Of a DNA stretch of 64,000 bases, positions 41,835 to 52,207 are shown in pieces. Each line of letters begins with the position of its first letter. Position 1 is the stretch's first letter. Source of the stretch: Photobacterium leiognathi (GTDB lineage Bacteria > Pseudomonadota > Gammaproteobacteria > Enterobacterales > Vibrionaceae); NCBI RefSeq assembly GCF_030685535.1, contig NZ_CP131601.1:744001-808000 (forward strand). Direction: 5' to 3'. The translations under genes and the position numbers were made by a program. Below the pieces are notes generated by a model. The model did no database searches, was not told the DNA's origin, and saw only the letters and a list, made by a program, of their open reading frames with translations.

Positions 41835-42452
41835 TTAAGTGCGAGGCAACACGTCATAATGCATGTTTGGCCATACCACCATAGGATCGGCAACTTCAGC
41901 AGCTTTAGCTTTATTTTCTAATTGAGTCACGATCTCTAATGCAAACTCTTGTGCTGTGCCCGGGCCTTGGCTGGTCAGTAAACGATGATTTTTATCATAA
42001 ACCACACGCTTTACACGCAATTGCTTTTCTGGAATTTGACTTTGGAAAGCTGGGTGACATGTCATTAACGATTGAGAAAATAACTCATTAGGAATAAACA
42101 TGACCGGCAGTGTGGCACAAATAGCCGCGATCAGTTTGCCGTCGTAGTGATGCTGTTTTACAAACTCAATGACAAGTGGACTATCTCGAAAATGCTCAGC
42201 ACCTTTTAATCCCCCCGGTAGTACCACACAGTCAAATTGCTCATCAGCTATAGCAATTAATGGGGTATCAGCAACGAGCTTGATCCCACGTGAGCCATCT
42301 AAAATCAGTGCGCCATCTTCAGCGCTACTTGCAACGATGACCTCAAAACCTGCGCGTTTTAGAATCGCAATGGTATTGATAGCTTCCATTTCTTCACTGC
42401 CAGGGGCAAGGCATACAGCCACACGAGGAAGCACTTTTGTTTGCTCATGCAT
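41835..42452 (-). CDS. yajL: DJ-1/PfpI-family chaperone-deglycase YajL
   Basis: Oxidative-stress chaperone and possible deglycase. The 205-aa protein has the DJ-1 fold: VAVCLAPGSEEMEAINTIAILKRAGF, the Glu near the active site, VVLPGGLKGAEHF and the nucleophile Cys in AAICATLPV. Start ATG 42452 overlaps the last 8 nt of panE, so the two are coupled; a longer frame adds 20 unconserved residues. Confidence 0.93.
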   Translation of the reverse strand: MHEQTKVLPRVAVCLAPGSEEMEAINTIAILKRAGFEVIVASSAEDGALILDGSRGIKLVADTPLIAIADEQFDCVVLPGGLKGAEHFRDSPLVIEFVKQHHYDGKLIAAICATLPVMFIPNELFSQSLMTCHPAFQSQIPEKQLRVKRVVYDKNHRLLTSQGPGTAQEFALEIVTQLENKAKAAEVADPMVVWPNMHYDVLPRT

Positions 42453-43356
42453 GATATGAGGACTCCATAGATTTGATCCGTTGCCATAACTGCTGATTGG
42501 CAGGTACAGCAATATCGTATTGTTTCGCTCGGCGAATAAGATAGCCCGTAATATAGTCTATTTCGGTTTGACGCTGATAAAAAACATCACGATTCATTGA
42601 AGAATAGTTGTTAGCTGTTGCGTGAGTAACCATTAATACTTGCTTGTAAAGCGCTTGCGCCGTGGTTTGATAACCTTCAGCCGTCATTACCAGTGCCACT
42701 TCATTACAAATTTGCTTTAACTGGCTTTGATATTGCGCTTGTGCCAATTCACCATTAGAACATTGGTTGATTGCTGTTAATGGATTGATAGCACAGTTAA
42801 TCGCTAGCTTTTGCCACAATGGCTGCATGATGTCGGTGTGCCATTTGCAAGGTGTTAATGCTTGATCTAGCAATTCAGCAATGCTTGAAAAATCGCGAGG
42901 TGTATTTGTTTGCATCGCACCGATAAAGGTTTGTCCATTACCAGTATGCCTTAACAGTCCCTCTGATTTGAGAGCAGCTTGTGAGGTTGTCGCGTACAAA
43001 GTATCGTGGGTAGGTAACTGCTGCTTAATGATTTCTTGGCTACCAATGCCATTGTGCATGATCACGATAATACAAGAAGCTGGGATATGGTTAATGATTG
43101 GTGCTAATGCCATTTCCACTTGAAATGATTTAACGGTAACAAGCAGTAAGTCACTTTGAGATAGGTGTTCAATGTTATTAGCAGTAAAGAGAAAGGGTTG
43201 TGGATTATCATTTAGGGCTTGGTAATTAACCGAATAATCAGGGTTAGAAGAGCGCGTCCAAACTTGGACATCATGTTGTTGCTGCTTTAATGCAACAGCC
43301 CAAAGAGAGCCAATGGCTCCGGCACCTAATACTGTGATTTTCACGTTTATATCCAT
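42445..43356 (-). CDS. panE: 2-dehydropantoate 2-reductase
   Basis: NADPH reductase making pantoate for coenzyme A. The 303-aa protein has the Rossmann motif ITVLGAGAIGSLWAV, the substrate region MHNGIGSQE, and the C-terminal domain with the conserved Lys of PLWQKLAINCAINPLTA. Start could be ATG 43356 or the in-frame GTG 43344, which gives the more usual N-terminus. It precedes yajL with overlapping ends. Confidence 0.92.
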   Translation of the reverse strand: MDINVKITVLGAGAIGSLWAVALKQQQHDVQVWTRSSNPDYSVNYQALNDNPQPFLFTANNIEHLSQSDLLLVTVKSFQVEMALAPIINHIPASCIIVIMHNGIGSQEIIKQQLPTHDTLYATTSQAALKSEGLLRHTGNGQTFIGAMQTNTPRDFSSIAELLDQALTPCKWHTDIMQPLWQKLAINCAINPLTAINQCSNGELAQAQYQSQLKQICNEVALVMTAEGYQTTAQALYKQVLMVTHATANNYSSMNRDVFYQRQTEIDYITGYLIRRAKQYDIAVPANQQLWQRIKSMESSYHA

Positions 43357-43404
43357 TCTTCGCTATCTTGCGTAAGATACTAACATTATTGGTAAATCAC
43401 AGGA

Positions 43405-43433
43405 TCAAAAAAGGCGCTATGAAAGCGCCTTTT
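43405..43433 (-). terminator. Intrinsic terminator of ompK
   Basis: AAAAGGCGCT pairs with AGCGCCTTTT (43409-43433). On the reverse strand the stem is followed by T6. Confidence 0.9.
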
Positions 43434-43452
43434 AAGCCATTTACAAGAAATA

Positions 43453-44256
43453 TTAGAACTTGTAAGAAAGGCTGAAGTATTGAGCAACACCAGATGATTT
43501 AAATGCATCTGAATCTTTGATGCCATATACATTATGGTAAGCTTTCAGGCCGTAACCAACAGCAAATCGCTCTGAGTGCCAGTAAAGACCGTTGAACATA
43601 GCACCGCCATTACTTGCTGATGTATATTTATCTTTCATACCAAACTGGTAATCAATGTAACCTTGGTAAGATAGGAAGCTACCATTTGCGAATGTGTAGA
43701 AAGGCTTAAACCAGTTAGTCGATACTTGATAACCGTTCCAGTCTTTTTTATTCATATCGTATAAAGAGTAAACATTGAAGCCTACTTTGCCAAGCCAAGG
43801 AACATTAACATCTGAACCTAGACCAACGAAGTAGTTATTTACACCGCCATTGTCGCCGCCCCAGTTCATTAAAGTAGCGACATAAACTTCTTGTATAGGA
43901 CCAAACGAAAGATCTTTGCCCGTTAGAGCATCTAGAGAGATACGCGGAGCAAATTTCATGAACATTTTGTCTTTTGAACCAGATTTATCTTGGCTATCAG
44001 AGTTAGTTAAGTTGAATACATCAACATAGCCATATAAATCAAAAATGCCTGAACGACCACCAAATTCCATTTCAAGATAGTCATGACCTGTGTGCGCATC
44101 ATTTGAGCGAGGTAGTTCTTTGTAAGCATACATCAGATTGAATTGCATCCACTTGTAATCATTCTTGTGGATGTCATCAGAGTAGTCAGCTGCATTTGCT
44201 AACGAAGGTAAAGCTGTTGCTGCTAAAACGCTAAGTGCTACTAATGATTTGCGCAT
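43453..44256 (-). CDS. ompK: OmpK, Tsx-family nucleoside-specific outer-membrane channel
   Basis: A 267-aa outer-membrane barrel with signal peptide (MRKSLVALSVLAATALPSLANA) and the conserved OmpK start DDIHKNDYKWMQFNLMYAYKELP, HDYLEMEFGGRSGIFDLYGY and an aromatic C-terminal end (SLSYKF) recognised by the BAM complex. OmpK is the receptor of vibriophage KVP40 in Vibrio and is related to the nucleoside channel Tsx. It is monocistronic. The upstream region has a 12-bp palindrome that could be a purine- or CytR-type operator. Confidence 0.94.
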   Translation of the reverse strand: MRKSLVALSVLAATALPSLANAADYSDDIHKNDYKWMQFNLMYAYKELPRSNDAHTGHDYLEMEFGGRSGIFDLYGYVDVFNLTNSDSQDKSGSKDKMFMKFAPRISLDALTGKDLSFGPIQEVYVATLMNWGGDNGGVNNYFVGLGSDVNVPWLGKVGFNVYSLYDMNKKDWNGYQVSTNWFKPFYTFANGSFLSYQGYIDYQFGMKDKYTSASNGGAMFNGLYWHSERFAVGYGLKAYHNVYGIKDSDAFKSSGVAQYFSLSYKF

Positions 44257-44577
44257 GTTTTTATCTCGCTATGGTGGTCTATAGTTCGGGATTTTGGCCG
44301 CCCCGTTTTTGTACTGCTAATTCTATTGCTTAATCTCTCACTTGGGAATGTAACGTTTGCGCAAACCTTTGCTTTTTGTGATCTAGATCGTCTGAAATCT
44401 ATTACATTTACAAAATAAGCGTGATCTTTGTTCGTTTTTTTTACGCATTTAGTGAACTTTTTATGAGGTTGATGTTCTTAGGCGATTTTTTTGGTAGCAA
44501 AAATATGCAATTTGCATAAAGAATGTAGAGGTAAGATCCCTGCTTTCAACAGAAATCTTACCTAAAGTGCGAGAGGA
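44257..44577. promoter_or_regulatory. ompK upstream region with palindrome, and ampG 3' hairpin
   Basis: GTTTGCGCAAAC (44355-44366) is a perfect 12-bp palindrome; one half of a PurR-type site (AACGTTTGCG) overlaps it. TGTGATCTAGATC (44378-44390) resembles half a CRP site. AGGTAAGAT (44529-44537) pairs with ATCTTACCT (44555-44563), the likely 3' hairpin of ampG on the reverse strand. No gene. Confidence 0.45.
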
Positions 44578-45972
44578 TTATTGTTCTTCGATTGCGGTAG
44601 GAGATTCAGCAGATGTTAGTGCTGAATTTTTCGCAACTAGACGGATTAAAATCAGTACAGGAATACCGATCAGTGCTGTAGTTAAGAAAAAGATGTTGTA
44701 GCCAAAATGATCAACATACATGCCAGAGAAGCCTGCAATGAATTTTGGGAATAGCAACATGATCGAACTGAATAACGCATACTGGGTTGCAGAGAATGCC
44801 ACATTGGTTAAGCTCGACATAAAGGTAATGAAGGCGGCTGTTGCAATACTAGCACCTAAATTGTCAGCTGAAATGACTAAAGTTAGCATTTCGATATTGT
44901 TACCAACGTAGGTAAAGATCATAAACAATAGGTTAGTGATCGCTGATAATAATGCACCTAGTGCAAGAATGCGCAATGTACCAAATTTATTCACCAAGAT
45001 ACCGCCTAAGCCAGCACCTACTAACGTCATGATCACACCAAACACTTTTGATATTGATGCAACTTCACTTTTGGTAAAGCCCATATCAACATAGAATGCA
45101 TTCGACATCACGCCCATGACAACATCAGAAATACGGTAACAGCTGATCAGCAATAAGATCAGCAGAGCATTCTTGCCATAGCGTTGGAAAAAGTCTTGGA
45201 ATGGCATGATCACAGCAGTATAGAACCATGCACCTAACTTAGCCTGACGCTTGCCTAAGCCTTTCTGTTGCAGTTTTTGCTGGTATTCATCTTCGATCTT
45301 TTCAATAGATGAACTATCAATATTAGGCTCTTTAACTAACAGTGTAGTTATCACACCAATTAGCATCATACCAGCCATGATAAAGTAAGCAGCTTTCCAA
45401 CCGGATGGATCATAGCCACTGTCTGAGCCAAACCATGCTGCAAAAGCCAGTGCGCCTGCACCAGCCATAATCATTGCAAGGCGATAACCAGCCATATAAG
45501 TGGCAGAAAGTGCTGCCTGTAAACGCACAGTGGCTAATTCAATACGAAATGCATCAATAACAATATCTTGGGTTGCAGAAGCAAACGCAACCACGATAGC
45601 AAAAAGGGCGAATTGTACGAGATCCGTTTGTGGGTTACTGGTTGCCATTCCGCATAGTGACAAGATGATGATCAGCTGTGAAAACAACATCCAGCCTCGG
45701 CGGCGACCAAAAAGTTTGGAAAAAATAGGTAGTGGAAAACGGTCTACTAATGGTGACCATGCCCACTTAAAACCATAAGCCAGTGCCACCCAGCTAAAAA
45801 AGCCAATACTGGTACGGCTAACATCAGCTTCACGTAACCAAAAAGAAAGTGTTCCAAACACCAGTAGAATAGGTAAACCGGATGAGAACCCGAGCGCAAA
45901 CATGATCAGAGCTTTGGGATTTAAATACACACGCCAGTAGGTGGTATTATCCTGTTGTATGGCTTTATCCAT
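44578..45972 (-). CDS. ampG: Muropeptide permease AmpG
   Basis: Imports GlcNAc-anhydroMurNAc muropeptides for wall recycling. The 464-aa MFS protein has about 12-14 hydrophobic segments and family motifs ALGFSSGLPILLVFGTLSFWLREADVSRTSIG, LAYGFKWAWSPLVDR, FGRRRGWM and ASATQDIVIDAFRIE. ATG 45972 has a strong GAGGAAA SD; an ATG six codons upstream has none. The yajG-ampG-bolA vicinity is conserved in gammaproteobacteria, here separated by ppiA and rlmG. Confidence 0.95.
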   Translation of the reverse strand: MDKAIQQDNTTYWRVYLNPKALIMFALGFSSGLPILLVFGTLSFWLREADVSRTSIGFFSWVALAYGFKWAWSPLVDRFPLPIFSKLFGRRRGWMLFSQLIIILSLCGMATSNPQTDLVQFALFAIVVAFASATQDIVIDAFRIELATVRLQAALSATYMAGYRLAMIMAGAGALAFAAWFGSDSGYDPSGWKAAYFIMAGMMLIGVITTLLVKEPNIDSSSIEKIEDEYQQKLQQKGLGKRQAKLGAWFYTAVIMPFQDFFQRYGKNALLILLLISCYRISDVVMGVMSNAFYVDMGFTKSEVASISKVFGVIMTLVGAGLGGILVNKFGTLRILALGALLSAITNLLFMIFTYVGNNIEMLTLVISADNLGASIATAAFITFMSSLTNVAFSATQYALFSSIMLLFPKFIAGFSGMYVDHFGYNIFFLTTALIGIPVLILIRLVAKNSALTSAESPTAIEEQ

Positions 45973-46208
45973 ATTTTCCTCATAGCACAAGCATCCATTG
46001 CGGTACTTGCCAAAAATGAAACTGTAATTTTATCTTTATAAACCAGATCTTAGCAGCATTAAACTAAGTTCGCATTGGGTCATTGTTAATTCGACAACAA
46101 GATATGTGGTTAATTCAGCAGTGCTTGCCGAGAAGTTACTTGGGTATATATGGATAGACCAAGATTTCAGGATAGGAAATTTTTTGTGGAAACGAGCAGT
46201 GCGGAAAC

Positions 46209-46236
46209 GCCACCTATGAATGAGGGCATAGGTGGC
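46209..46236 (-). terminator. 3' hairpin of yajG-ppiA
   Basis: GCCACCTAT (46209-46217) pairs perfectly with ATAGGTGGC (46228-46236). On the reverse strand it lies just after the ppiA stop; the following T-run is weak. Confidence 0.65.
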
Positions 46237-46244
46237 ATCATTTA

Positions 46245-46796
46245 TTATTTAACGACTTTCATCGATTCAATAATGATTGGCTTTTGTGGTACGTCTTGCA
46301 TGCCTGTAGCAGGGCTCGAGCCTGTTGGAATTTTTGCCATGTCTTCTACAACATTAAAACCGTTGATCACTTTACCGAAAACAGCGTAACCAGGATTGTT
46401 ACCAGCAGCATTTAAGAAGCTGTTATCTTTGTAATTAATAAAGAATTGGTTCGTTGCTGAGTTAGGATCTTGCGTACGTGCCATGGCAACGGTCGCTGTA
46501 TCATTTTTCAAGCCGTTGGTTGCTTCATTTTTGATTGGTGCATGAGTCGGACGTCTGTTCATGTCTTTGTCAAAGCCACCACCTTGTGCCATAAAGCCAG
46601 GGATCACACGATGGAAGATCGTACCGTTGTAACTGCCTTCTTCTACATAACGTAAGAAGTTCTTGCTAGTAATTGGTGCCTTTTCATCATTTAACTGAAT
46701 AGTGAAATCACCTAAGTTTGTTGTTACTAAAACTTTAGTAGCAGCACTAACAGGTAAAGCAATCAGTAAACATAGTGCGAGTAAAAAACGTGGCAT
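46245..46796 (-). CDS. ppiA: Periplasmic peptidyl-prolyl isomerase (cyclophilin)
   Basis: A 183-aa cyclophilin with an N-terminal signal peptide (MPRFLLALCLLIALPVSA), hence periplasmic. Catalytic and binding residues of bacterial cyclophilins are seen: FHRVIPGFMAQGGG, VAMARTQDPNSATNQFFIN and YAVFGKVINGFNVVEDM. The start ATG shares its A with the yajG stop (TAATG), so translation is coupled. Confidence 0.93.
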   Translation of the reverse strand: MPRFLLALCLLIALPVSAATKVLVTTNLGDFTIQLNDEKAPITSKNFLRYVEEGSYNGTIFHRVIPGFMAQGGGFDKDMNRRPTHAPIKNEATNGLKNDTATVAMARTQDPNSATNQFFINYKDNSFLNAAGNNPGYAVFGKVINGFNVVEDMAKIPTGSSPATGMQDVPQKPIIIESMKVVK

Positions 46797-47365
46797 TAAA
46801 GATTCTCCGTTAAATATTGACGTAATTCGCCATCATTGGCGATTTCATTGAGCACTGAATTCATCATTTTTTCTAAGCTTTGCGCAATGTCTTCACGTTT
46901 CACTTTTAATGGCTCTTGTTTAGTAGAACGTGCTGAATATTGCTTACTAAATGTGCCTTTTGGTGTGGTTACCACAAGCGCAATTTGTAGTTCGCTATTC
47001 ATGTCGTACTTAACAAGGCCTTGTTTTACGTTAACTAGCGCTTTTTCAATATTAATAGCAATGTTTGATGACGCAGAAGGTGTTACTTTGATCCCTTCAC
47101 TTGCCAATTGCTTTGTTAAGGCATTCTGAAATGTTGCTGCAATATTTTCAGCAGGTTGGAATACCTCAACATTTTTCGCACCGCTATCGACAACACCAAT
47201 ATATTGCTGGCTTCGTGAGTCTTTACTCGACATCTGCACGCTTAGGTGATTAGCTGTTTGTGATGCAATCACAGGTGTGAGTGTTAGAGCTAATGGTGGC
47301 TGTACAGGGTTGCTTGCACATGCACTCATTAATAAAGCAGTTGCAATAACGATGTATTTTTTCAT
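46796..47365 (-). CDS. yajG: YajG-family lipoprotein
   Basis: A 189-aa protein with a lipobox MSACAS (Cys about 16) and a C-terminal domain with VVTTPKGTFSKQYSARST and LEKMMNSVLNEIANDGELRQYL, matching YajG in length and pattern. Function unknown. ATG 47365 has GGAG just upstream; the in-frame ATG at 47374 is within that SD. Upstream of ppiA in one transcript and near ampG, as in E. coli (yajG-ampG). Confidence 0.82.
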   Translation of the reverse strand: MKKYIVIATALLMSACASNPVQPPLALTLTPVIASQTANHLSVQMSSKDSRSQQYIGVVDSGAKNVEVFQPAENIAATFQNALTKQLASEGIKVTPSASSNIAINIEKALVNVKQGLVKYDMNSELQIALVVTTPKGTFSKQYSARSTKQEPLKVKREDIAQSLEKMMNSVLNEIANDGELRQYLTENL

Positions 47366-47464
47366 GCTCTCCATTTCCTTTGCGCTAGTTGTATAAATAT
47401 AAACGAAAAAATCGAATGTTATTAAACATCACAAGCAATTAATTCGCGTCATAACGACGTTAGA

Positions 47465-48589
47465 TTATTTTGTTGATTGTAATACTACAAACTTATTGTT
47501 TTGACCTATCAGTTTCACATTGCTAAATACGCGTTTTAACTTCTCATGGTAGCCTAATTGGCGATTACCAATCACAATCATCTCACCACCTTTACGCAAG
47601 GTACGCTGTGCATCGCAAAACATTTGCCATGCAATATGATCTGTTACGGTATTTTGCTGGTGGAACGGGGGATTACAAAGTACTAAATCTGCACTGTCAG
47701 GTTCAAAGTTATCTAAACAGTTAGCGTTAACTACGGTCAACTGTTCTGGATTTTCTAGGTTAATATTGGCATTTTCTCGACATGATGCCGCAGCCATAAA
47801 GCTCTCATCAACACAGGTGACTTTAGCTTGTGGATTTAATTGCGCCGCTTTAATACCAATCACTCCATTACCACAGCCAAGATCGATAATGTCTTGGTAT
47901 TTTTTATCTTGTGGAATGAAATCTAACAGTAAACGACCGCCAATATCTAAACTGTCACTAGAAAATACATTGGCATGGTTAGTGATTGTTAACTTATGCT
48001 CAGGCACATCCCATTGTGTTGGGCGGGGGAGGGGCTTGGCTAAGCTTGGATTGGCTTTACAAAATATTAAACGTGCTTTTTTTACCGCGAGCGATGTTTT
48101 TGTTTCACCTAAGAATTTTTCAAATAGCTTCAATGTTGAAGTATGAATTTCTTTCACTTTACCTGCGGCGATCACCATGCAGTCAGCTGGAAGTAAATGG
48201 CAAAGTTGTTGCAATTGCCAGCTTAATAAGCGGTTATTTTTAGGTTGTTTAAGTAAAACCAATTGTGGGTTTTGCGGTAATTTTGCAAGGCAATCAATAA
48301 TAGAGATTGGTGGTAATTGATTGCGTTCTAAATTCTCTTGGCATGCTTGTTTAGCAATAAAGGAATCTGTCACGCTAGTGACTGGTGCTTGATTAGTAAA
48401 CCAACAACCTAGCGCGCCAAAGCTATCGTTCATGATCAGAATTGGGCGTTCAGGGTCGAGTTCCATTTCTTGACAGTGATTGATCAGGTACTCATCTGCG
48501 GCGTCCCATGCTTGCAGAGTTTCATTTTTCCTTACTGGAAAGCGTTTTAGCGTTAAGGTGCGTTGATGTAAGGTTAGCTCTGGTTTCAT
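47465..48589 (-). CDS. rlmG: 23S rRNA m2G1835 methyltransferase RlmG
   Basis: Methylates G1835 in 23S rRNA. The 374-aa protein has a degenerate N-terminal methyltransferase-like domain and a C-terminal catalytic one with the SAM motif DLGCGNGVIGI and the NPPF signature (LVLCNPPFHQ). Typical of the RlmG/RsmC family; the end IGQNNKFVVLQS fits RlmG. Divergent from bolA. Confidence 0.93.
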   Translation of the reverse strand: MKPELTLHQRTLTLKRFPVRKNETLQAWDAADEYLINHCQEMELDPERPILIMNDSFGALGCWFTNQAPVTSVTDSFIAKQACQENLERNQLPPISIIDCLAKLPQNPQLVLLKQPKNNRLLSWQLQQLCHLLPADCMVIAAGKVKEIHTSTLKLFEKFLGETKTSLAVKKARLIFCKANPSLAKPLPRPTQWDVPEHKLTITNHANVFSSDSLDIGGRLLLDFIPQDKKYQDIIDLGCGNGVIGIKAAQLNPQAKVTCVDESFMAAASCRENANINLENPEQLTVVNANCLDNFEPDSADLVLCNPPFHQQNTVTDHIAWQMFCDAQRTLRKGGEMIVIGNRQLGYHEKLKRVFSNVKLIGQNNKFVVLQSTK

Positions 48590-48733
48590 TGCGGATAACT
48601 TTCAGGTATGTTTACGAAATAGTCGGCTATTTTCGCAGAACACCACGCGAGTGCAAAGGAAATACGACACTAAAACAAGAATAAAAGAGAGAAAGATTTG
48701 GCAATAGCGCGATATTGTCGACGGAGGTTTACC

Positions 48734-49045
48734 ATGATCCAACAACGTATTGAGCATAAGCTTAATGAAGCATTTTCACCTAAGCACTTAGAGGTGTTAA
48801 ATGAAAGCTATATGCATAATGTTCCACCGGGCTCAGAGAGTCACTTCAAAGTGGTTGTTGTGAGTGAGCAATTTAATGATCAACGTTTGATTGAGAGACA
48901 TCGTTCTATCAATAGCGTACTTGCTGATGAACTAGCAAACCATATTCATGCATTAGCTATTCATACTTATACAGAAGCTGAGTGGGCTGAATCAATGACT
49001 GCGCCAACATCGCCGTCTTGTCGAGGTGGTTCACAAATTGGCTAA
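48734..49045 (+). CDS. bolA: BolA-family protein
   Basis: A 103-aa BolA/IbaG-type protein that partners monothiol glutaredoxins in iron-sulfur handling and affects cell shape. Core motif [31 protein letters not shown] with conserved His, and an [10 protein letters not shown] segment. ATG 48734 has a strong GGAGG SD; a longer frame begins 12 codons earlier without one. A terminator follows. Confidence 0.93.
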   Translation: MIQQRIEHKLNEAFSPKHLEVLNESYMHNVPPGSESHFKVVVVSEQFNDQRLIERHRSINSVLADELANHIHALAIHTYTEAEWAESMTAPTSPSCRGGSQIG

Positions 49046-49066
49046 TTAGCTCATAATTTTCTTAAA

Positions 49067-49098
49067 TAAAAGGTCGTTGTTATAACGGCCTTTTTTAT
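49067..49098 (+). terminator. Intrinsic terminator of bolA
   Basis: AAAAGGTCGTT pairs with AACGGCCTTTT (49067-49094, one T-G pair) followed by T-run. Confidence 0.85.
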
Positions 49099-49618
49099 TT
49101 TCTGCGGTAACGATAGCACCCAGTATTTTATTTTGAATTTGTCATAAATTGTGAAAAATTAGCTATAGATTTAATGGTTTAAAAATTCAATCAATATTCA
49201 CATAATGAATACAGGGTTGTTATTATTTTGTTTGCTGTTGGTTAATTTGAACGTGATTTAATGGCGGTTTTGTTAAAAAATGCATCGAAAATAAATGCAA
49301 TGCTAAATTGTGTTATTTTTAAGAAATGTGCGCTTGGTCAAATTTATTAAGTTATGAAACTATTGCGCTTCATTTGTTGCTTGGTTTTCAGTCGGAATCG
49401 CGCGTATTAGCATAGAAAAAACGACTCGATTAATGGTAGAATCGCCGCCTTGAAAAATTACTCATCGCATAGGTTGTGGTGCAGTGGTTAACTAGATGTT
49501 GCGGTATTGGTGCTTTACAGGTGAGGTCTTACCTGTAGACCGATTTCGAATCATGGAAAGTCGTGTCTTAATTGCGCAATAGAAAATTCTTTTTCCCTTT
49601 AATGTAGTGCAAGTGCGT
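49099..49618 (+). promoter_or_regulatory. nqr promoter and structured leader
   Basis: About 520 bp without a gene. An extended -10 TGG-TAGAAT lies at 49434-49442, giving a leader of about 170 nt. The leader holds a hairpin, TACAGGT (49516-49522) with ACCTGTA (49531-49537). The earlier 330 bp are plain A/T-rich DNA. Confidence 0.55.
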
Positions 49619-50959
49619 ATGATTACAATAAAAAAGGGTCTGGATATCCCAATTTCAGGGACTCCTACCCAGGCGATACATGATGGCAATGCCATCTCTA
49701 AAGTCGCCTTGCTTGGCGAAGAATATGTTGGTATGCGTCCTACAATGCATACTCGCGTAGGGGATGTAGTGAAAAAAGGTCAGGTTCTTTTTGAAGATAA
49801 GAAGAATCCAGGCGTAAAATTCACTGCTCCAGCTAGCGGCAAGGTAGCGGAAATCAACCGTGGTGCTAAGCGCGTTCTTCAATCTGTAGTGATTGATGTT
49901 GAAGGCGACGAGCAAATCACATTTAATAAGTATGAGTCAGCTCAACTTGCTCAACTTGATCGCGCTGTAGTAGTTGATCAATTGGTTGAATCTGGTCTAT
50001 GGACTGCGCTTCGCACTCGTCCATTTAGCAAGGTTCCTGCAGTAGGTTCTGAGTCTCAAGCTATTTTTGTGACTGCAATGGATACAAATCCATTGGCTGC
50101 GAATCCAGAAGTTATCATCAATGAGCAAAGCGACGCTTTCATTGCTGGTTTGACGATCCTATCTCGTCTAACAAGCGGTAAAGTTTACGTTTGTAAATCT
50201 GGTGCTAGCCTTCCTCGTTCATCTGAAGCAAATGTTGAAGAGCACGTATTTAACGGTCCGCACCCAGCGGGTCTTGCAGGTACGCACATTCACATGCTTT
50301 ACGGTGCAGATGCAAACCACATTGCTTGGAGCATCAACTACCAAGACGTTATTGCGTTCGGTAAGTTGTTCCTAACTGGTGAGCTATTTACCGATCGCGT
50401 TGTTTCTCTTGCAGGTCCAGTTGTCAACAAGCCCCGTCTAGTGCGTACTCGCCTAGGTGCTTCTGTTGAGCAACTAACTGATTCAGAAATGATGCCTGGT
50501 CAACTACGTGTACTTTCAGGTTCAGTGCTTAACGGCGTGAAAGCTGATGGTCCACATGCTTACCTAGGTCGCTACCACCTACAAGTATCAGCACTGCGTG
50601 AAGGCTATGAAAAAGAATTCATGGGCTGGATTGCACCTGGTAAGAACAAGTTTTCTGTAACTCGTACATTCTTAAGCCAGTTCTTCCCTGGTCAGTTGTT
50701 CAATATGACAACAACAACGAATGGCTCTGAGCGTTCAATGGTGCCAATCGGTAATTACGAAAAAGTAATGCCACTAGACATCGAACCTACATTGCTACTT
50801 CGTGATCTATGTGCTGGTGATTCAGACAGCGCGCAACAACTTGGTGCATTAGAACTAGATGAAGAAGATCTAGCACTATGTACATTTGTTTGCCCTGGTA
50901 AGTATGAGTTTGGTCCACTGCTACGTGAGTGCTTGGACAAAATTGAGAAGGAAGGGTAA
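49619..50959 (+). CDS. nqrA: Na+-NQR subunit A
   Basis: Cytoplasmic quinone-associated subunit of the Na+-pumping NADH:quinone oxidoreductase. The 446-aa protein starts [16 protein letters not shown] and keeps conserved stretches [41 protein letters not shown] and [20 protein letters not shown]. Start ATG 49619 matches the family; an upstream in-frame GTG (49607) is not needed. First gene of nqrABCDEF; nqrB follows after 3 nt. Confidence 0.97.
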   Translation: MITIKKGLDIPISGTPTQAIHDGNAISKVALLGEEYVGMRPTMHTRVGDVVKKGQVLFEDKKNPGVKFTAPASGKVAEINRGAKRVLQSVVIDVEGDEQITFNKYESAQLAQLDRAVVVDQLVESGLWTALRTRPFSKVPAVGSESQAIFVTAMDTNPLAANPEVIINEQSDAFIAGLTILSRLTSGKVYVCKSGASLPRSSEANVEEHVFNGPHPAGLAGTHIHMLYGADANHIAWSINYQDVIAFGKLFLTGELFTDRVVSLAGPVVNKPRLVRTRLGASVEQLTDSEMMPGQLRVLSGSVLNGVKADGPHAYLGRYHLQVSALREGYEKEFMGWIAPGKNKFSVTRTFLSQFFPGQLFNMTTTTNGSERSMVPIGNYEKVMPLDIEPTLLLRDLCAGDSDSAQQLGALELDEEDLALCTFVCPGKYEFGPLLRECLDKIEKEG

Positions 50960-50962
50960 TTC

Positions 50963-52207
50963 ATGGGTCTCAAGAATTTCCTCGAAGATATCGAACACCA
51001 CTTTGAACCAGGTGGTAAGCATGAGCGTTGGTTTGCACTATACGAAGCATTCGCAACAATCATGTACACACCAGGTCAAGTAACGCGTACTTCTGCGCAC
51101 GTTCGTGACAGTATCGACCTTAAGCGCCTAATGATCATGGTATGGCTTGCGGTCTTCCCAGCAATGTTCTGGGGTATGTACAACGTGGGTGACCAAGCTA
51201 TTGCTGGTCTTAACCACCTTTACACTGCTGACAAACTAGCGGGTGTTATTGCTGCTGATTGGCATTACTGGTTTACCCAAATGCTAGGCGGTACCCTATC
51301 AGTTGACGCTGGTTGGGGCAGTAAGATGCTGCTTGGTGCAACGTATTTCCTACCTATCTACGCAGTTGTATTTGCTGTGGGTGGTTTCTGGGAAGTGTTG
51401 TTCTGTATGGTGCGTAAGCACGAAGTTAACGAAGGTTTCTTTGTAACTTCTATTCTTTTCGCATTGATCGTTCCACCTACACTACCACTTTGGCAAGCGG
51501 CACTAGGTATTACCTTTGGTGTTGTAGTCGCAAAAGAAATTTTTGGTGGTACAGGTCGTAACTTCCTTAACCCTGCACTTGCAGGTCGTGCGTTCCTATT
51601 CTTCGCATATCCAGCTCAGATCTCTGGTGATCTAGTATGGACTGCGGCGGATGGTTTCTCTGGTGCGACTCCGCTAAGTCAGTGGGCTCAAGGTGGTCAA
51701 GCAGGCGTTGTTAACACTATCACTGGTCAAAACATCACTTGGATGGACGCATTCATCGGCCACATCCCAGGTTCTATCGGTGAAGTTTCTACTCTAGCTA
51801 TCCTTATCGGTGGTGCATTCATCGTTATTATGGGTATTGCTTCATGGCGTATCATTGCAGGTACTATGATCGGTATGATTGCAGCAGCAACACTATTTAA
51901 CATCATCGGTTCTGATACTAACCCAATGTTCAGTATGCCTTGGCAGTGGCACCTAGTTCTAGGTGGTTTTGCATTCGGTATGATGTTCATGGCAACAGAC
52001 CCAGTATCTGCAGCGTTTACCAACAAAGCAAAATGGTGGTATGGCGCATTGATTGGTGCGATGGCTGTAATGGTGCGTGTAGTTAACCCTGCATACCCAG
52101 AAGGCATGATGCTAGCGATCCTATTCGCTAACTTATTTGCACCTCTATTTGACAACCTAGTTGTTCAAGGCAACATCAAGCGGAGACTGGCTCGCCATGG
52201 CAAGTAA
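50963..52207 (+). CDS. nqrB: Na+-NQR subunit B
   Basis: Membrane subunit with about ten helices that carries covalent FMN and part of the Na+ path. The 414-aa protein has the flavinylation motif DGFSGATPL with the FMN-accepting Thr at residue 236, the position known in V. cholerae. Its end overlaps nqrC by 11 nt. ApbE, encoded downstream, is the enzyme expected to attach the FMN. Confidence 0.97.
   Translation: MGLKNFLEDIEHHFEPGGKHERWFALYEAFATIMYTPGQVTRTSAHVRDSIDLKRLMIMVWLAVFPAMFWGMYNVGDQAIAGLNHLYTADKLAGVIAADWHYWFTQMLGGTLSVDAGWGSKMLLGATYFLPIYAVVFAVGGFWEVLFCMVRKHEVNEGFFVTSILFALIVPPTLPLWQAALGITFGVVVAKEIFGGTGRNFLNPALAGRAFLFFAYPAQISGDLVWTAADGFSGATPLSQWAQGGQAGVVNTITGQNITWMDAFIGHIPGSIGEVSTLAILIGGAFIVIMGIASWRIIAGTMIGMIAAATLFNIIGSDTNPMFSMPWQWHLVLGGFAFGMMFMATDPVSAAFTNKAKWWYGALIGAMAVMVRVVNPAYPEGMMLAILFANLFAPLFDNLVVQGNIKRRLARHGK

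Noticed and set aside
49473..49560. tRNA-like segment in the nqr leader
   Set aside because: GGTGCAGTGGTTAA resembles a D-arm and TTTCGAATC a T-loop, but the T-stem makes only three pairs and no 7-bp acceptor stem can be formed. Coincidence or a long-dead relic.
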